A stretch of DNA of 64,000 nt from Rhizoctonia solani (Eukaryota > Basidiomycota > Agaricomycetes > Cantharellales > Ceratobasidiaceae). Position 1 is the stretch's first letter, and each line of letters begins with the position of its first letter. The position numbers and the translations under genes are program-made. The stretch is from positions 124,001 through 188,000 of the forward strand of contig NC_057385.1 in assembly GCF_016906535.1 (NCBI RefSeq). Direction: 5' to 3'. Below are positions 33,948 through 43,554 of the stretch, one piece after another. The notes under the pieces are model-generated. The model was given only the letters and a program-made list of their open reading frames with translations, was not told where the DNA came from and made no database searches.

Positions 33948-34770
33948 GTTTCAGTTGTCACATGTACCTCCTGTACCCCCTCTTGGTATCAATCATGTAT
34001 ATACCTGTTTGTGCGCCTTCTCAGGGTATAAAAGGACCCTGTGAAGACGCTTCTAATGCATCCATTTATCCACTCTTATATTGACATATACACACAAGCC
34101 TTTAACAGCTTATCTGCGCATTTACTTTAGTGATTGACTCACTGTAAATAGCATAGGAGGTTATTCGGCGCACTAAGACCATAGGCCAGTCCCAACAGAC
34201 ACAGGGTAACCTATTAGTGTACTTACTGCGACCCTGTGCCCCTTGACTGTCACAGTTGTTGAGTTCAACATTGAGTATAGTGCAACAATACTGTAAGGAT
34301 TGTTGTGATTGAGTGATAGTGTTTCGATCCACCATACCCCTTATATTGTAGATAGCTTTATCTACAATATCTCTTAAATGCTAGATATATTTTAGGTAAA
34401 CCCCATAAGTCTTAAGTCTTACTTAAGCATATATAAGTCCTATACTTATTAGGCAAATCCTATAAATCCTGTACATTAGTCAGGTAACACTCTTACTTAA
34501 GGTACTATCCTAGAGACCTTAAAGTATACATACCCTTAGTCACTTAGGCTTAAGTAACATTAGTCTAAGGTACTATACATAACCAACCACCTGCACTTCA
34601 TAGTTGGTAGACTATTTGTTAGGAGTTGTTATTCCTGATAACCTAGCCTATATTGTGCATATATTCTGTGCATATATTCTGACTCTTAATACTAATTCTT
34701 AGTTATTCTCATATACATTTTGTATATATAGTAATTCTTTCTTACTCCTGTACTTACACAACTCTTAACA

Positions 34771-34790
34771 TTGGTGACCACCGCAGGGCA
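34771..34790 (+). other. C primer-binding site
   Basis: ttggtgaccaccgcaggg follows the LTR end. TGG directly after the LTR is the complement of a tRNA CCA end, so C appears to be tRNA-primed, unlike A and B. I cannot say which tRNA. Confidence 0.6.
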
Positions 34791-34888
34791 TAGTGTTGGT
34801 TATCTTTAATTCTTACCTGTAATCTTTTGTACAAGCTTTCATACTTTGTATATACATTCTAATTGTGATACTCTACTAACATTCTTTT

Positions 34889-37800
34889 ATGTCTAGAAGA
34901 TCAAGTAGACCTGCATCCTCTAATAGGACCCCTTGGGACACAAGACTTTCAAGAGAAGGTATGCCTAGACATAGTACCCCTAGAAGCTCTGTGCTTCCTA
35001 GAGACAGCATACCTACAGATAGTCCCAGCAACCCTTTTGGACCTACTAGGTACTCTATTGAGCAATCCTCTCCTGAGGAGCTAGTGATTCCCCAACCTAT
35101 CCAACCCTATGAATCACCCATCAAGCCACATGCTTCCATGCCAGCCTTGGAAGACCCTCAAGCAGGACCTAGTAGCTCAAGAAGAATATCACCCCACTCT
35201 CATAAGTCATCATCCAGACACTCTCCAAGATTGTCTCCTTTGGAATATGAAGCTATTCAGGAAGCAGACAAGCTAGCTAAGCCAAGTTCTTCTATAAGGA
35301 AACCTTCATCTTTTGGTAATAAGGCTAGCTCAGCTACCTTCCAGAGGATGATACCTGTATTTGGACTCCCTGATATAGAGATGTTGGAACCTTCCTCTAG
35401 TAAACCTCAGCCCTCTGAGCCTACGAACTCTCATGAGCTTAAGAGATCTAAAGGAAAGACTTCTGAAGCCCACATATCTAAGCATAGGGAAACTCAAGCT
35501 GCCTTACTGGATCCTAATGATAGGTCTTTTACTAATGACCCAGCAATCCAGAAGTACCTACCCTATTCTCCTTCCACTACCTTATACCCTTTAAATGAAG
35601 AATCTCCAGGAGAATTCAACTATCAGCCTGACTGTACCCAAATGACCTCTTGGTGCAGGAAGAACCCTCAAGCTAATAGTTTTAGGAAAGTCTACAGGCA
35701 GCTAGGAAGAGTATTCTATCATGTGGAGATACCTCCAGCCCATGAGAATCGCTACCCCTCACCTTCTTGTGAGCAATGGGCTTCTCACTACTTCAAACTA
35801 CTAGATACTGTAGTAACCTTTAGACCTACATGTTGCATTACTACCAAGTTAGTTCCTGCTCAAGAAATCAACCATTGGCCTGAATATGGTAAGTTACACA
35901 TAGACCTGAATAAACTAATCAAGAGAACTGTTCATAGCGTCTATGACATGGAGGAGCTATTGCCCATTCCTGAATGGCCAGAACATGACTGTTTATTCAC
36001 CTCTCATTCCTTTGAGGTAGCTGCTGTCACTTATAGGGATCAGATGGAGCGTTTCATTCAGAAGTTATATGAGATCCTTGGTAGACAACTTCAGACTGGA
36101 CCACCTTCCCCAGTCATCTCTGCAGGACATCTCAGTGAGGTAGAACCTGGACAAGAACACCTTAGGGATAGGACCCTGCAACTTAAGCAAGATATGACCC
36201 TTTTAGTGCCCAAAAGTTCTAGAGCCTCTTCTGTCACTCCACAGGAGGCGGCTCAAGAAAACTTACTAAGGAGTCTTATCAAACCCACTAGTCAAGTTAC
36301 TATTGCTAGTCCTTTACTTCCAGATCCTCAAGTTTCTCCTCCAACTGTAACCCTGCACACCTCCAGTAGCACTCCTCCAGGACAACCTCCTAGTAGTCTT
36401 CATTCATCCAAAGCCTCTCTTACTGTTACTATGCAACCTAGGTATTTAGGACCTGATAATGGAACCACACTTATTCCCTCAGAACCTTTACCATCACCTC
36501 CTAGCTCTATTGCTACTTCTTCCTCTAGATCTATACCCTTAGGAAGAATACCAGAAGAGTCACCCCATGTAACATTACAAGTCCCACCTACCTTAGAAAG
36601 GACTGAGAGACTTAGGAGAGAAGCTGCTAGATCTCTAGGACCTAGACCACCTACTCCTAGACCCACTATAGTCCCTTCCACTAGTTCAGAAGAAACCTTA
36701 CCATCATCACCTAGAGGTAATGCAAGTGTTCCTATAGCACAACCTTCAGCTATACCTCCTTTCAATATACAAGCCCTTGAAGACTACATCAACAATCTTT
36801 CAGATGGAAGTATAGATGGCTTAAGTTCTTCTGAATCATCAACTGGAAGAGACCAAGTAGCCCCAGAACTAATAGCCCCAGCTACTCCTGCTGATTCTAT
36901 TACTTCTGTCTCAAGTGCTGCTACTCATACCATGCAAATTCCAGTAGCACAGTCTACTCCCAGGATTAGGAGCCAAGTAGAAGAGGATAATGTTAGGAAT
37001 ATACCTTATAATCCACCTTTAAGCAACGCTGCTAGAAGAGTTAGCCTTGCAGGCCCAAGTATTCCTCTTAGAGATCCACCTCCACATGCTGACTTTATTA
37101 ATTGCAGATCTTCCTTGGGAGCAAATCGGCAATCCTCAGGAAGACCAGCTATACCAGCTGAATCCTTTACCAGAGTATCTACAATCCCAGAAGAGCGCTC
37201 CTCTAGACTAGCTGAAAGTGCCCACAGGAGACCTACCTCCTCTCCTGAATCAAGAAGAACTCCTCTAAGTATCCATACCAATTTACCTTACTTGCAGGAG
37301 CAGCCAGCACCAGTTACTAGAGAAGAAGCTAATATGAGTAGGAGAGGAAACTTCTTAGCCCCTCTACTAGCACCTGTCCCACAACTTCAAGTACCTCCAG
37401 CACCACCCATTGATAGGACTAGGTTACCTCCTCATATTGTAGGACGTATGGTCTCCTCTAGAAGGTTTAGTGAGCTGTTTAATGATCCACCTCCTAGGGA
37501 TCAACTTAGAGATAGACTAGCTCCCTTAGCTGAAGGAGGAGGAGGAAATGACCCACCATATGATAGCAATGAGGGAGATTTTGATAACTCTGGTAAAAGA
37601 AGGAACAACCCACCTAGAAGGAATGGAGGAGGACCTCCCAACGACCCAGAAGATCCAGGAAATGAACCATACGCTCAAGCAAATGCAGCTAGAGCTAGAC
37701 CTTTCAATCCAGCTCCTGTACACTTTGATACTAAGCTGAAACCTGACATAATCCCAGAGTGGGATGGAGACACTAAGAAGCTGTCGCGCTGGATGACATC

Positions 37801-39874
37801 CATCAACAACATAGCTGAGTATAGTAGCTACACTAGAATTCAGCTTGGACAGCAGATTCCTCTCAGGTTCACAGGAAGAGCTCTTAGATGGTTCAATGCA
37901 TTAGATAAGGACTATAGGCAAATTATAACTGAAGATTGGCCAGCACTTAGGCAAGCTATCACTATCCACTTCATGAATAGGACCTTCCTGAACAGAAGCA
38001 AGAATGAAGCCATGCGCATCAGGTTCAGGGATAAAGATCATTCAGAAGAGACCCCAGAAGACTATGTCATCAGGAAGATGGAAGCTCTCACTATTGTCAG
38101 TAACTGGACTGACTCTGAATTAATCTTTGAAATCATGAATGGTGCTCCTAAGTCCTGGACCACGCATATAGACACCTCAAGAATAGTCACTTGGGAAGAC
38201 TTCCTTGACAAGATTGCATGGCATGAGGAGGACCTTTTGGGAAAAGATTCTTCTCATAACTCTGACATACAGCGTCAACTACACCAGATGCAATCTACTC
38301 TCAAGAGACTAGAAGGAAACAGGCACTCTAGGCCAAGTGCGCGCTCACACTTAGCAGGATCTAAACCAGTAGGATGGCATCAAAATAATCCTCCACCAAA
38401 ATACCCTAAGGATGACTCTACAGTATCTAAAGGTAAAACTCCTAAAGACAAGAAAGCTAGACCTTGTAGACACTGTGGAAGTATGATGCACTGGGATAGA
38501 GACTGTAAGCATGCCAAGAAGAACTCCAGATTTGTGCGATCACATATGGCACAAGCAGATAATGATGAATGGGAAGCCCAAGAAGCTTATGAAGATCTCT
38601 GTGATGAAGCCTACCTTGATGAAACAGAATATGACACTGAAGGAGAAGAGTCTGTTTCTGAGGAAGAGCAGGATTTTCATAAGCCCCTTCAGTCATTAGC
38701 TGTTTCTACCTCCAGCGCTAAGCCCAGCTCTGGATCCCAGGAGGAACAGCATGGTCTGGAGGGGACCACTGTCAGCCAGGGTACTAACTCTGCTGACCAG
38801 GGCAGTAAGGAATCTGATTCATTGGTATTTTCTGGATATGTACAACCCAAGCTCCCCACTAGGAAGAGCCTTAATAAGAAACTGAAAATGGCTAGTAGTC
38901 ATACAGCTATTGCCAAAAATGGAGAAGAAATCACTCTCAAGCGATTAATGTCAAGACCACCAGGAACTGCTTTCTTTGGATCTAAAGCCACCATCATCAA
39001 AGGTTGGCTTCAGACAAATAATGGACCTAAGAAGCGCATCACCTTTGACTCAGGATCAGAGATCACTCTCATTAATGAGTCAATACTTAAAACTCTAGAT
39101 CCATCACCTAGAGTGCGCATTGGACAAAAACTCAAGTTAATTCAAGTTACTGGGAATAGTAGCTTATCACAGTATATTTCCCTTCCTATCATCTTTGATA
39201 CTGAACAAGGATTAGTTAAAATGATTGTAGAAGCTTACATAGTTCCTAACATGAACACACCTTTTATCTTAGGAACAGACTTTGCATCTCAGTATCAACT
39301 GTCATTAGTTAGGAATGGAGATGGAACAAGGATAGTTTTTGGGGATACAGGACGTTCTATTCCTGTGGAAGAATCAGATTCCAGCCCAAGAATTGACCAA
39401 CAAGGTAATACTTTTATGGTTGAAGTTGCGCAAGGATTCATCAAGAATTCTGAGAAAATCAAGATCTCTAAGAAAGCCTACAAGAAGCGACTTCAACATA
39501 GGAAATTACCTCCCAATACTGTCAAAGTAAAAGTCTATGAGACAGTTACTATCCCAGCGCATACCATCAAGCTCATCAAAGTCAAGACAATATGGAAGGA
39601 AGGTCAAGCCTCTGGTTTTATGGACAGATCTTTCAATTCCCATCGACAAGAAGAACATCTGTTTGCAATAACAGACTGCCTGATAGATAGGAACAATCCC
39701 AAGATTCAGGTTTCTAACCTATCAGAACATCCTTTAAGATTGCAAGGAGGAGAAATTCTTGGATATATGCATGACCCCAACAAATACCTTGCAAAGGAAA
39801 AGGACATTACTAAGGAAGAAAAAGACAGCATTACAAGTATGCTACATACAAGCCATGGTGCAGAGGAAAGCTGA
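34889..39874 (+). CDS. C gag-protease, 1661 residues
   Basis: Starts at an ATG (MSRRSSR). Residues 1 to about 940 are mostly low-complexity Ser/Pro/Arg-rich sequence, with one more ordered block at about 225-400 (CRKNPQANSFRKVYRQLGRVFYHVEI). The Gag core runs from about 945 to 1120 (FTGRALRWFNALDKDYRQII; APKSWTTHIDTSRIVTWEDF). A CCHC knuckle, CRHCGSMMHWDRDC, is at 1193-1206. The retropepsin active site is FDSGSEITLIN (Asp1387) with FILGTDF at 1459-1465. The N-terminal extension makes it far longer than usual Gags of about 300-600 residues. The frame overlaps pol by about 115 nt, and pol lies one nucleotide forward (+1). The protein would form particles and process the polyprotein. Confidence 0.9.
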   Translation: MSRRSSRPASSNRTPWDTRLSREGMPRHSTPRSSVLPRDSIPTDSPSNPFGPTRYSIEQSSPEELVIPQPIQPYESPIKPHASMPALEDPQAGPSSSRRISPHSHKSSSRHSPRLSPLEYEAIQEADKLAKPSSSIRKPSSFGNKASSATFQRMIPVFGLPDIEMLEPSSSKPQPSEPTNSHELKRSKGKTSEAHISKHRETQAALLDPNDRSFTNDPAIQKYLPYSPSTTLYPLNEESPGEFNYQPDCTQMTSWCRKNPQANSFRKVYRQLGRVFYHVEIPPAHENRYPSPSCEQWASHYFKLLDTVVTFRPTCCITTKLVPAQEINHWPEYGKLHIDLNKLIKRTVHSVYDMEELLPIPEWPEHDCLFTSHSFEVAAVTYRDQMERFIQKLYEILGRQLQTGPPSPVISAGHLSEVEPGQEHLRDRTLQLKQDMTLLVPKSSRASSVTPQEAAQENLLRSLIKPTSQVTIASPLLPDPQVSPPTVTLHTSSSTPPGQPPSSLHSSKASLTVTMQPRYLGPDNGTTLIPSEPLPSPPSSIATSSSRSIPLGRIPEESPHVTLQVPPTLERTERLRREAARSLGPRPPTPRPTIVPSTSSEETLPSSPRGNASVPIAQPSAIPPFNIQALEDYINNLSDGSIDGLSSSESSTGRDQVAPELIAPATPADSITSVSSAATHTMQIPVAQSTPRIRSQVEEDNVRNIPYNPPLSNAARRVSLAGPSIPLRDPPPHADFINCRSSLGANRQSSGRPAIPAESFTRVSTIPEERSSRLAESAHRRPTSSPESRRTPLSIHTNLPYLQEQPAPVTREEANMSRRGNFLAPLLAPVPQLQVPPAPPIDRTRLPPHIVGRMVSSRRFSELFNDPPPRDQLRDRLAPLAEGGGGNDPPYDSNEGDFDNSGKRRNNPPRRNGGGPPNDPEDPGNEPYAQANAARARPFNPAPVHFDTKLKPDIIPEWDGDTKKLSRWMTSINNIAEYSSYTRIQLGQQIPLRFTGRALRWFNALDKDYRQIITEDWPALRQAITIHFMNRTFLNRSKNEAMRIRFRDKDHSEETPEDYVIRKMEALTIVSNWTDSELIFEIMNGAPKSWTTHIDTSRIVTWEDFLDKIAWHEEDLLGKDSSHNSDIQRQLHQMQSTLKRLEGNRHSRPSARSHLAGSKPVGWHQNNPPPKYPKDDSTVSKGKTPKDKKARPCRHCGSMMHWDRDCKHAKKNSRFVRSHMAQADNDEWEAQEAYEDLCDEAYLDETEYDTEGEESVSEEEQDFHKPLQSLAVSTSSAKPSSGSQEEQHGLEGTTVSQGTNSADQGSKESDSLVFSGYVQPKLPTRKSLNKKLKMASSHTAIAKNGEEITLKRLMSRPPGTAFFGSKATIIKGWLQTNNGPKKRITFDSGSEITLINESILKTLDPSPRVRIGQKLKLIQVTGNSSLSQYISLPIIFDTEQGLVKMIVEAYIVPNMNTPFILGTDFASQYQLSLVRNGDGTRIVFGDTGRSIPVEESDSSPRIDQQGNTFMVEVAQGFIKNSEKIKISKKAYKKRLQHRKLPPNTVKVKVYETVTIPAHTIKLIKVKTIWKEGQASGFMDRSFNSHRQEEHLFAITDCLIDRNNPKIQVSNLSEHPLRLQGGEILGYMHDPNKYLAKEKDITKEEKDSITSMLHTSHGAEES

Positions 39875-41135
39875 AGAGAAGCCTACTGTGCAAGAAGAGG
39901 AATTAATGAAGTCGCCTGAAGGAGGACCTAAGGCTGCTGAAGTACCTGACCCAGAACCTGTCCCTTCAGATAGATTTCTTCAAGAAGTTAATTTCTCAGA
40001 ACATCTCACCCCTAATCAAAGGGCTAAACTAGAAAAAGTTTTGCACAAGCATGAGTTAGCCTTTGGATTAGATGGTAGACTTGGTACTCATAACACTCAA
40101 CTGGAAATTAGACTAAGGCCAGGAACTAAAGAAATATCTCTAACCCCTTACCATGCTTCTCCAGCTAAAAGAGAAGTCATTGACAAGCAGATTGAGGAAT
40201 GGCTTAAACTTGGAGTCATTGAGCCATCCAAAAGTGCTTGGGGATTTCCTGTCATAGTAGTCTATCGCAACAGTAAACCCAGACTATGTGTGGATTACAG
40301 ACGTCTCAATGAAGTAGCTGTACCAGATGAGTATCCCTTACCAAAGCAAACTGACATTTTGCATGCCTTGGAAGGATCTCAATGGCTTACTACCTTAGAT
40401 GCGCTAGCTGGTTTCACTCAGCTAACCATTAAGGAGGAAGACAGAGAGAAACTTGCTTTCAGATGTCACAACGGCCATTGGCAACCTACCAAACTACTCT
40501 TTGGATATAGGAATGGACCAGCAGAGTTCCAGCGTGTCATGAATAGGATACTTTCAAGATTTCTATGGCAATTTGCCCTAGTATATATTGATGACATAGT
40601 GATCTATAGTGTTAAGTTTGAAGACCATTGCAATCACTTAGATCAAGTCTTAGGAGCTATTGAAGAAGCTGAAATCACCCTATCTCCAAAGAAATGTCAC
40701 ATTGGATACCAATCACTACTATTGCTAGGACAGAAGGTATCAAGATTAGGTCTATCAACCCACAAGGAAAAAGTTGATGCTATCTTAGAGTTGGAACCCC
40801 CTAAAAATGTTCCTACCTTACAGACTTTCCTAGGGATGATGACTTATTTCTCTAGCTATATTCCCTTCTACTCATGGATTGTAGCGCCTTTGTTCAAGCT
40901 TCTCAAGAAAGGAACAGATTGGTCTTGGGAGGAAAAGGAACAACAAGCATTTGAACTTGCTAAAGAGGCCCTAGCATCTGCTCCAGTAATGGCTTATCCT
41001 ATTATTGGAAAACCTTACAGATTATACAGATGCATGCAACTATGGCCTTGGAGGAATATTACAGCAAGTCCAATCAATCAAGATAAAAGACTTAAAAGGG
41101 ACAAAGGCATACAAGTACTTAAGGGGGGAATATGA
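39759..41135 (+). CDS. C pol, first part: reverse transcriptase
   Basis: In the +1 frame relative to gag, with a usable overlap up to 39874. RT motifs: LTPNQRAKLEKVL, SAWGFPVIVVYRNSKPRLCVDYRRLN, YPLPKQTDILHAL, TTLDALAGFTQ (catalytic Asp), FGYRNGPAEFQRVMN, and YIDDIVIYS at 40584-40610 (catalytic Asp pair). The connection domain ends at PYRLY near 41025, after which the frame leaves the family reading. RNase H resumes in the next frame, so a frameshift lies near 41020-41030. Confidence 0.88.
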   Translation: MDICMTPTNTLQRKRTLLRKKKTALQVCYIQAMVQRKAEEKPTVQEEELMKSPEGGPKAAEVPDPEPVPSDRFLQEVNFSEHLTPNQRAKLEKVLHKHELAFGLDGRLGTHNTQLEIRLRPGTKEISLTPYHASPAKREVIDKQIEEWLKLGVIEPSKSAWGFPVIVVYRNSKPRLCVDYRRLNEVAVPDEYPLPKQTDILHALEGSQWLTTLDALAGFTQLTIKEEDREKLAFRCHNGHWQPTKLLFGYRNGPAEFQRVMNRILSRFLWQFALVYIDDIVIYSVKFEDHCNHLDQVLGAIEEAEITLSPKKCHIGYQSLLLLGQKVSRLGLSTHKEKVDAILELEPPKNVPTLQTFLGMMTYFSSYIPFYSWIVAPLFKLLKKGTDWSWEEKEQQAFELAKEALASAPVMAYPIIGKPYRLYRCMQLWPWRNITASPINQDKRLKRDKGIQVLKGGI

Positions 41136-42957
41136 TAAAGGAAACCCAGTTCCCAGAATGACAATTCCTGCTTCCAAGCAGAGAGACGACGTGACTGGGG
41201 GGGATACATGGGATAAGCAAGACTTTGAAGAAACAACTGCACAAGTAGAGCGAGTCATTGCTTATTGGTCAAGGATTCTAAAAGAAGCAGAAAGAAACTA
41301 CTCCCCAACAGAGCGCGAAGCATTAGCCCTCAAGGAAGCACTTGTGAAATTTCAGGTATACTTGGAAGGAGCTGAATTTGTTGCTATCACAGATCACGCC
41401 GCTCTCACCTGGAGCAAGACTTACAATAATGTCAACAGAAGACTCATGACATGGGGCTTAGTATTCTCAGCCTACCCAGGAATGCAGATTGTGCACCGCG
41501 CAGGAAGAGTACATGACAATGCAGATCCTATCTCAAGACTTAGGAGGAGAACCCCATATCATACCAGCCCTCTGGCAGATCAATCAACTCCACTCAAGCT
41601 CAATATGGAGGAAGACCCATTAAGAAACCTCTACAAGGAGATAAATGAACGTTTTGAAGAGAAACTTCTTGGAGTTGCAAGCGCATTCACCCAGAGTTAC
41701 AAAATTGGAAATAGCCAGAAGCCCATCAAGAAGTGGATACCCACACCAACAGAAGCTATATCTTATCAAACAACTACCTCATACTCTGTGGAAATATCAA
41801 TAAACTCAGAAGAAATCACAAGGTTCATAGAAGCATACAAGAAGGACTCCCATTTTAAGCAAGTGATGGAGGAGTTCAAGTCGCACCACAATCCACTCAA
41901 TCCACCCTTCCATCAATACCAGATAGGAGATAATGGATTGATCTACTTTATAGATTCCCAGGAAAAGTATTGGCTATGTGTACCTAGGGATCTACAAGTA
42001 GATATTTTGAAGGAAAATCATGATAACCTCAATCAAGGAGCACATGCTGGTTATGCTAAGACATATCATCGAATTGCTTCTGTTTACTATTGGCCTAAGA
42101 TGGCTAGAAGCATTCAGAAGTATGTACACACTTGTGATATCTGTCAGAAAGCAGGACATCGACGGCATGGACCCAGAGGATTCCTTCAACCTTTACCTAT
42201 TCCACAGCAACCCTTTGAAGTAGTATCAATGGACTTCATCATGGATCTTCCACCAAGTAACAACTACAACACTATCCTAGTTATTGTGGACAAACTAACT
42301 AAGTATGGACATTTCATCCCATGTACTACTCAGATAGATGAAGCACAAACAGCACAACTGTTCCATGATCACATATGGTGTCACTATGGCTTACCTTGGC
42401 AAGTAATCACTGATAGAGATGCTAGATGGACAGGAGCCTTTTGGGGTCACTTAGTTAGTATGTTAGGAATTCGGCGAGCACTCACCACTGCACATCATCC
42501 TCAGAGTGATGGACAAACAGAGATACTTAATCAAACTACAGAAGTGGCTATTAGAGTATTCACTAACCCAGCTAAGGACAATTGGAGTAAGCTTCTATCA
42601 GGATTTGCACACTCATACAATACAAGTGTGCATACATCCACACAACAGACACCAGCCTTCCTACTCCGCAGATTCCAGCCTCTAACATCAGCTGACTTAC
42701 TGGCTCTCACTTCTGAGAACATTCCAAGACCAGCCCAAGAAAGTCAAACAGCTGAAGAATTCAAGGAATCCATGGAATTAGCACGATCATTAGCTAAGGA
42801 CGCTCTCAAAGTAGCTCAGAATTATCAACAGAAATACTATAATTCTGACAAGACACATGTTACCTTTGAGCCAGGAGATTTAGTCTTAATCAATCCCCAT
42901 TCCTTAAACTTACTCAAACATCAGTCAGGGAAAGGGAATAAGCTAAATATGTTATGA
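41005..42957 (+). CDS. C pol, second part: RNase H and integrase
   Basis: RNase H starts YTDACNYGLGGIL and includes NYSPTEREALALKEAL and ITDHAALTW. An insert-like hydrophilic stretch of about 50 residues (KIKDLKGTKAYKYL..DTWDKQDF) splits its early part. Integrase: zinc domain with H..H and CDICQKAG (42133-42156), catalytic core VSMDFIMDLPP, VITDRDARWTGAFW and HHPQSDGQTEILNQ. The first part ends with the DLVLIN and NLLKHQSGKGNKL blocks. A further frameshift near 42950 separates the chromodomain. Confidence 0.88.
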   Translation: MENLTDYTDACNYGLGGILQQVQSIKIKDLKGTKAYKYLRGEYDKGNPVPRMTIPASKQRDDVTGGDTWDKQDFEETTAQVERVIAYWSRILKEAERNYSPTEREALALKEALVKFQVYLEGAEFVAITDHAALTWSKTYNNVNRRLMTWGLVFSAYPGMQIVHRAGRVHDNADPISRLRRRTPYHTSPLADQSTPLKLNMEEDPLRNLYKEINERFEEKLLGVASAFTQSYKIGNSQKPIKKWIPTPTEAISYQTTTSYSVEISINSEEITRFIEAYKKDSHFKQVMEEFKSHHNPLNPPFHQYQIGDNGLIYFIDSQEKYWLCVPRDLQVDILKENHDNLNQGAHAGYAKTYHRIASVYYWPKMARSIQKYVHTCDICQKAGHRRHGPRGFLQPLPIPQQPFEVVSMDFIMDLPPSNNYNTILVIVDKLTKYGHFIPCTTQIDEAQTAQLFHDHIWCHYGLPWQVITDRDARWTGAFWGHLVSMLGIRRALTTAHHPQSDGQTEILNQTTEVAIRVFTNPAKDNWSKLLSGFAHSYNTSVHTSTQQTPAFLLRRFQPLTSADLLALTSENIPRPAQESQTAEEFKESMELARSLAKDALKVAQNYQQKYYNSDKTHVTFEPGDLVLINPHSLNLLKHQSGKGNKLNML

Positions 42958-43354
42958 AGGACCATTTGAAGTCATGGAAAGCATATCACCAGTAGCATAT
43001 AGGATAAGATTACCTGCTAGCTATCGCATACACCCAATCATTAACATAGCACACTTGGAATCTTACAAGGCATCACCCCCAGAGTTTGGAAGCCGACCCA
43101 CTCAGAATATACCTAGAGAAGACTTCCAACAGATGCCTGAATATGAGGTGGAAAGGATAGTAGAAGAAAGGACAATAAAGAAAGGCAACAAGAGAATTAG
43201 GCAGTACAAAATCTGTTGGCTTGGGTACAGCTCAGAACATGATAGATGGAGGACAGAGAAAGAATTAAGGAATGCTCCAGAAGTAATCAAAGAATGGAAG
43301 CGAACCTCTGGCTCCACTATCCATCCCAATCACAGGAAGAAGAAGGAGTTCTAA
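42953..43354 (+). CDS. C pol tail: GPF motif and chromodomain-like end
   Basis: The third frame begins YEGPFEVMESISPVAYRIRL, the GPY/F module of integrase C-termini. It ends with EYEVERIVEERTI to YKICWLGYSSEHDRWRTEKELRNAPEVIKEW, a diverged chromodomain in which the usual KWKGY reads CWLGY. It ends at TAA 43352-43354. It would normally be joined to the integrase. Confidence 0.82.
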   Translation, partial: YEGPFEVMESISPVAYRIRLPASYRIHPIINIAHLESYKASPPEFGSRPTQNIPREDFQQMPEYEVERIVEERTIKKGNKRIRQYKICWLGYSSEHDRWRTEKELRNAPEVIKEWKRTSGSTIHPNHRKKKEF

Positions 43355-43482
43355 GCTCCACATGGCTTCTTCCATGTACCACAGGTGTAACTAAACCGGT
43401 CATATCCTCCAAGATAGGAAATAACAACATACTCAACGTTTGAAGCACTAAGTCAAACCTATCTTATGGAGGATGAATTTTG

Positions 43483-43489
43483 TATAAAT
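43483..43489 (+). promoter_or_regulatory. TATA box upstream of C ORF3
   Basis: TATAAAT lies 72 bp before the ATG at 43555. The interval is rich in C and T (ctctcactcaactctccc). That is the usual layout of a fungal RNA polymerase II promoter. Confidence 0.55.
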
Positions 43490-43554
43490 GCTCTCACTCA
43501 ACTCTCCCAATTGTCATTCCATTCATACTCAATTATCTACACACTCTGTCTACT

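Larger units (their letters stand above)
26998..34770 (+). repeat. C 5' LTR, split by element B1
   Basis: Pieces 26998-27702 and 33953-34770. It starts TGTTATGGATATG and ends CACAACTCTTAACA. The TATA box is at about 34024-34031 (gggtataaaagg). The 4-bp difference in length from the 3' LTR is two dinucleotide indels. Confidence 0.95.
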
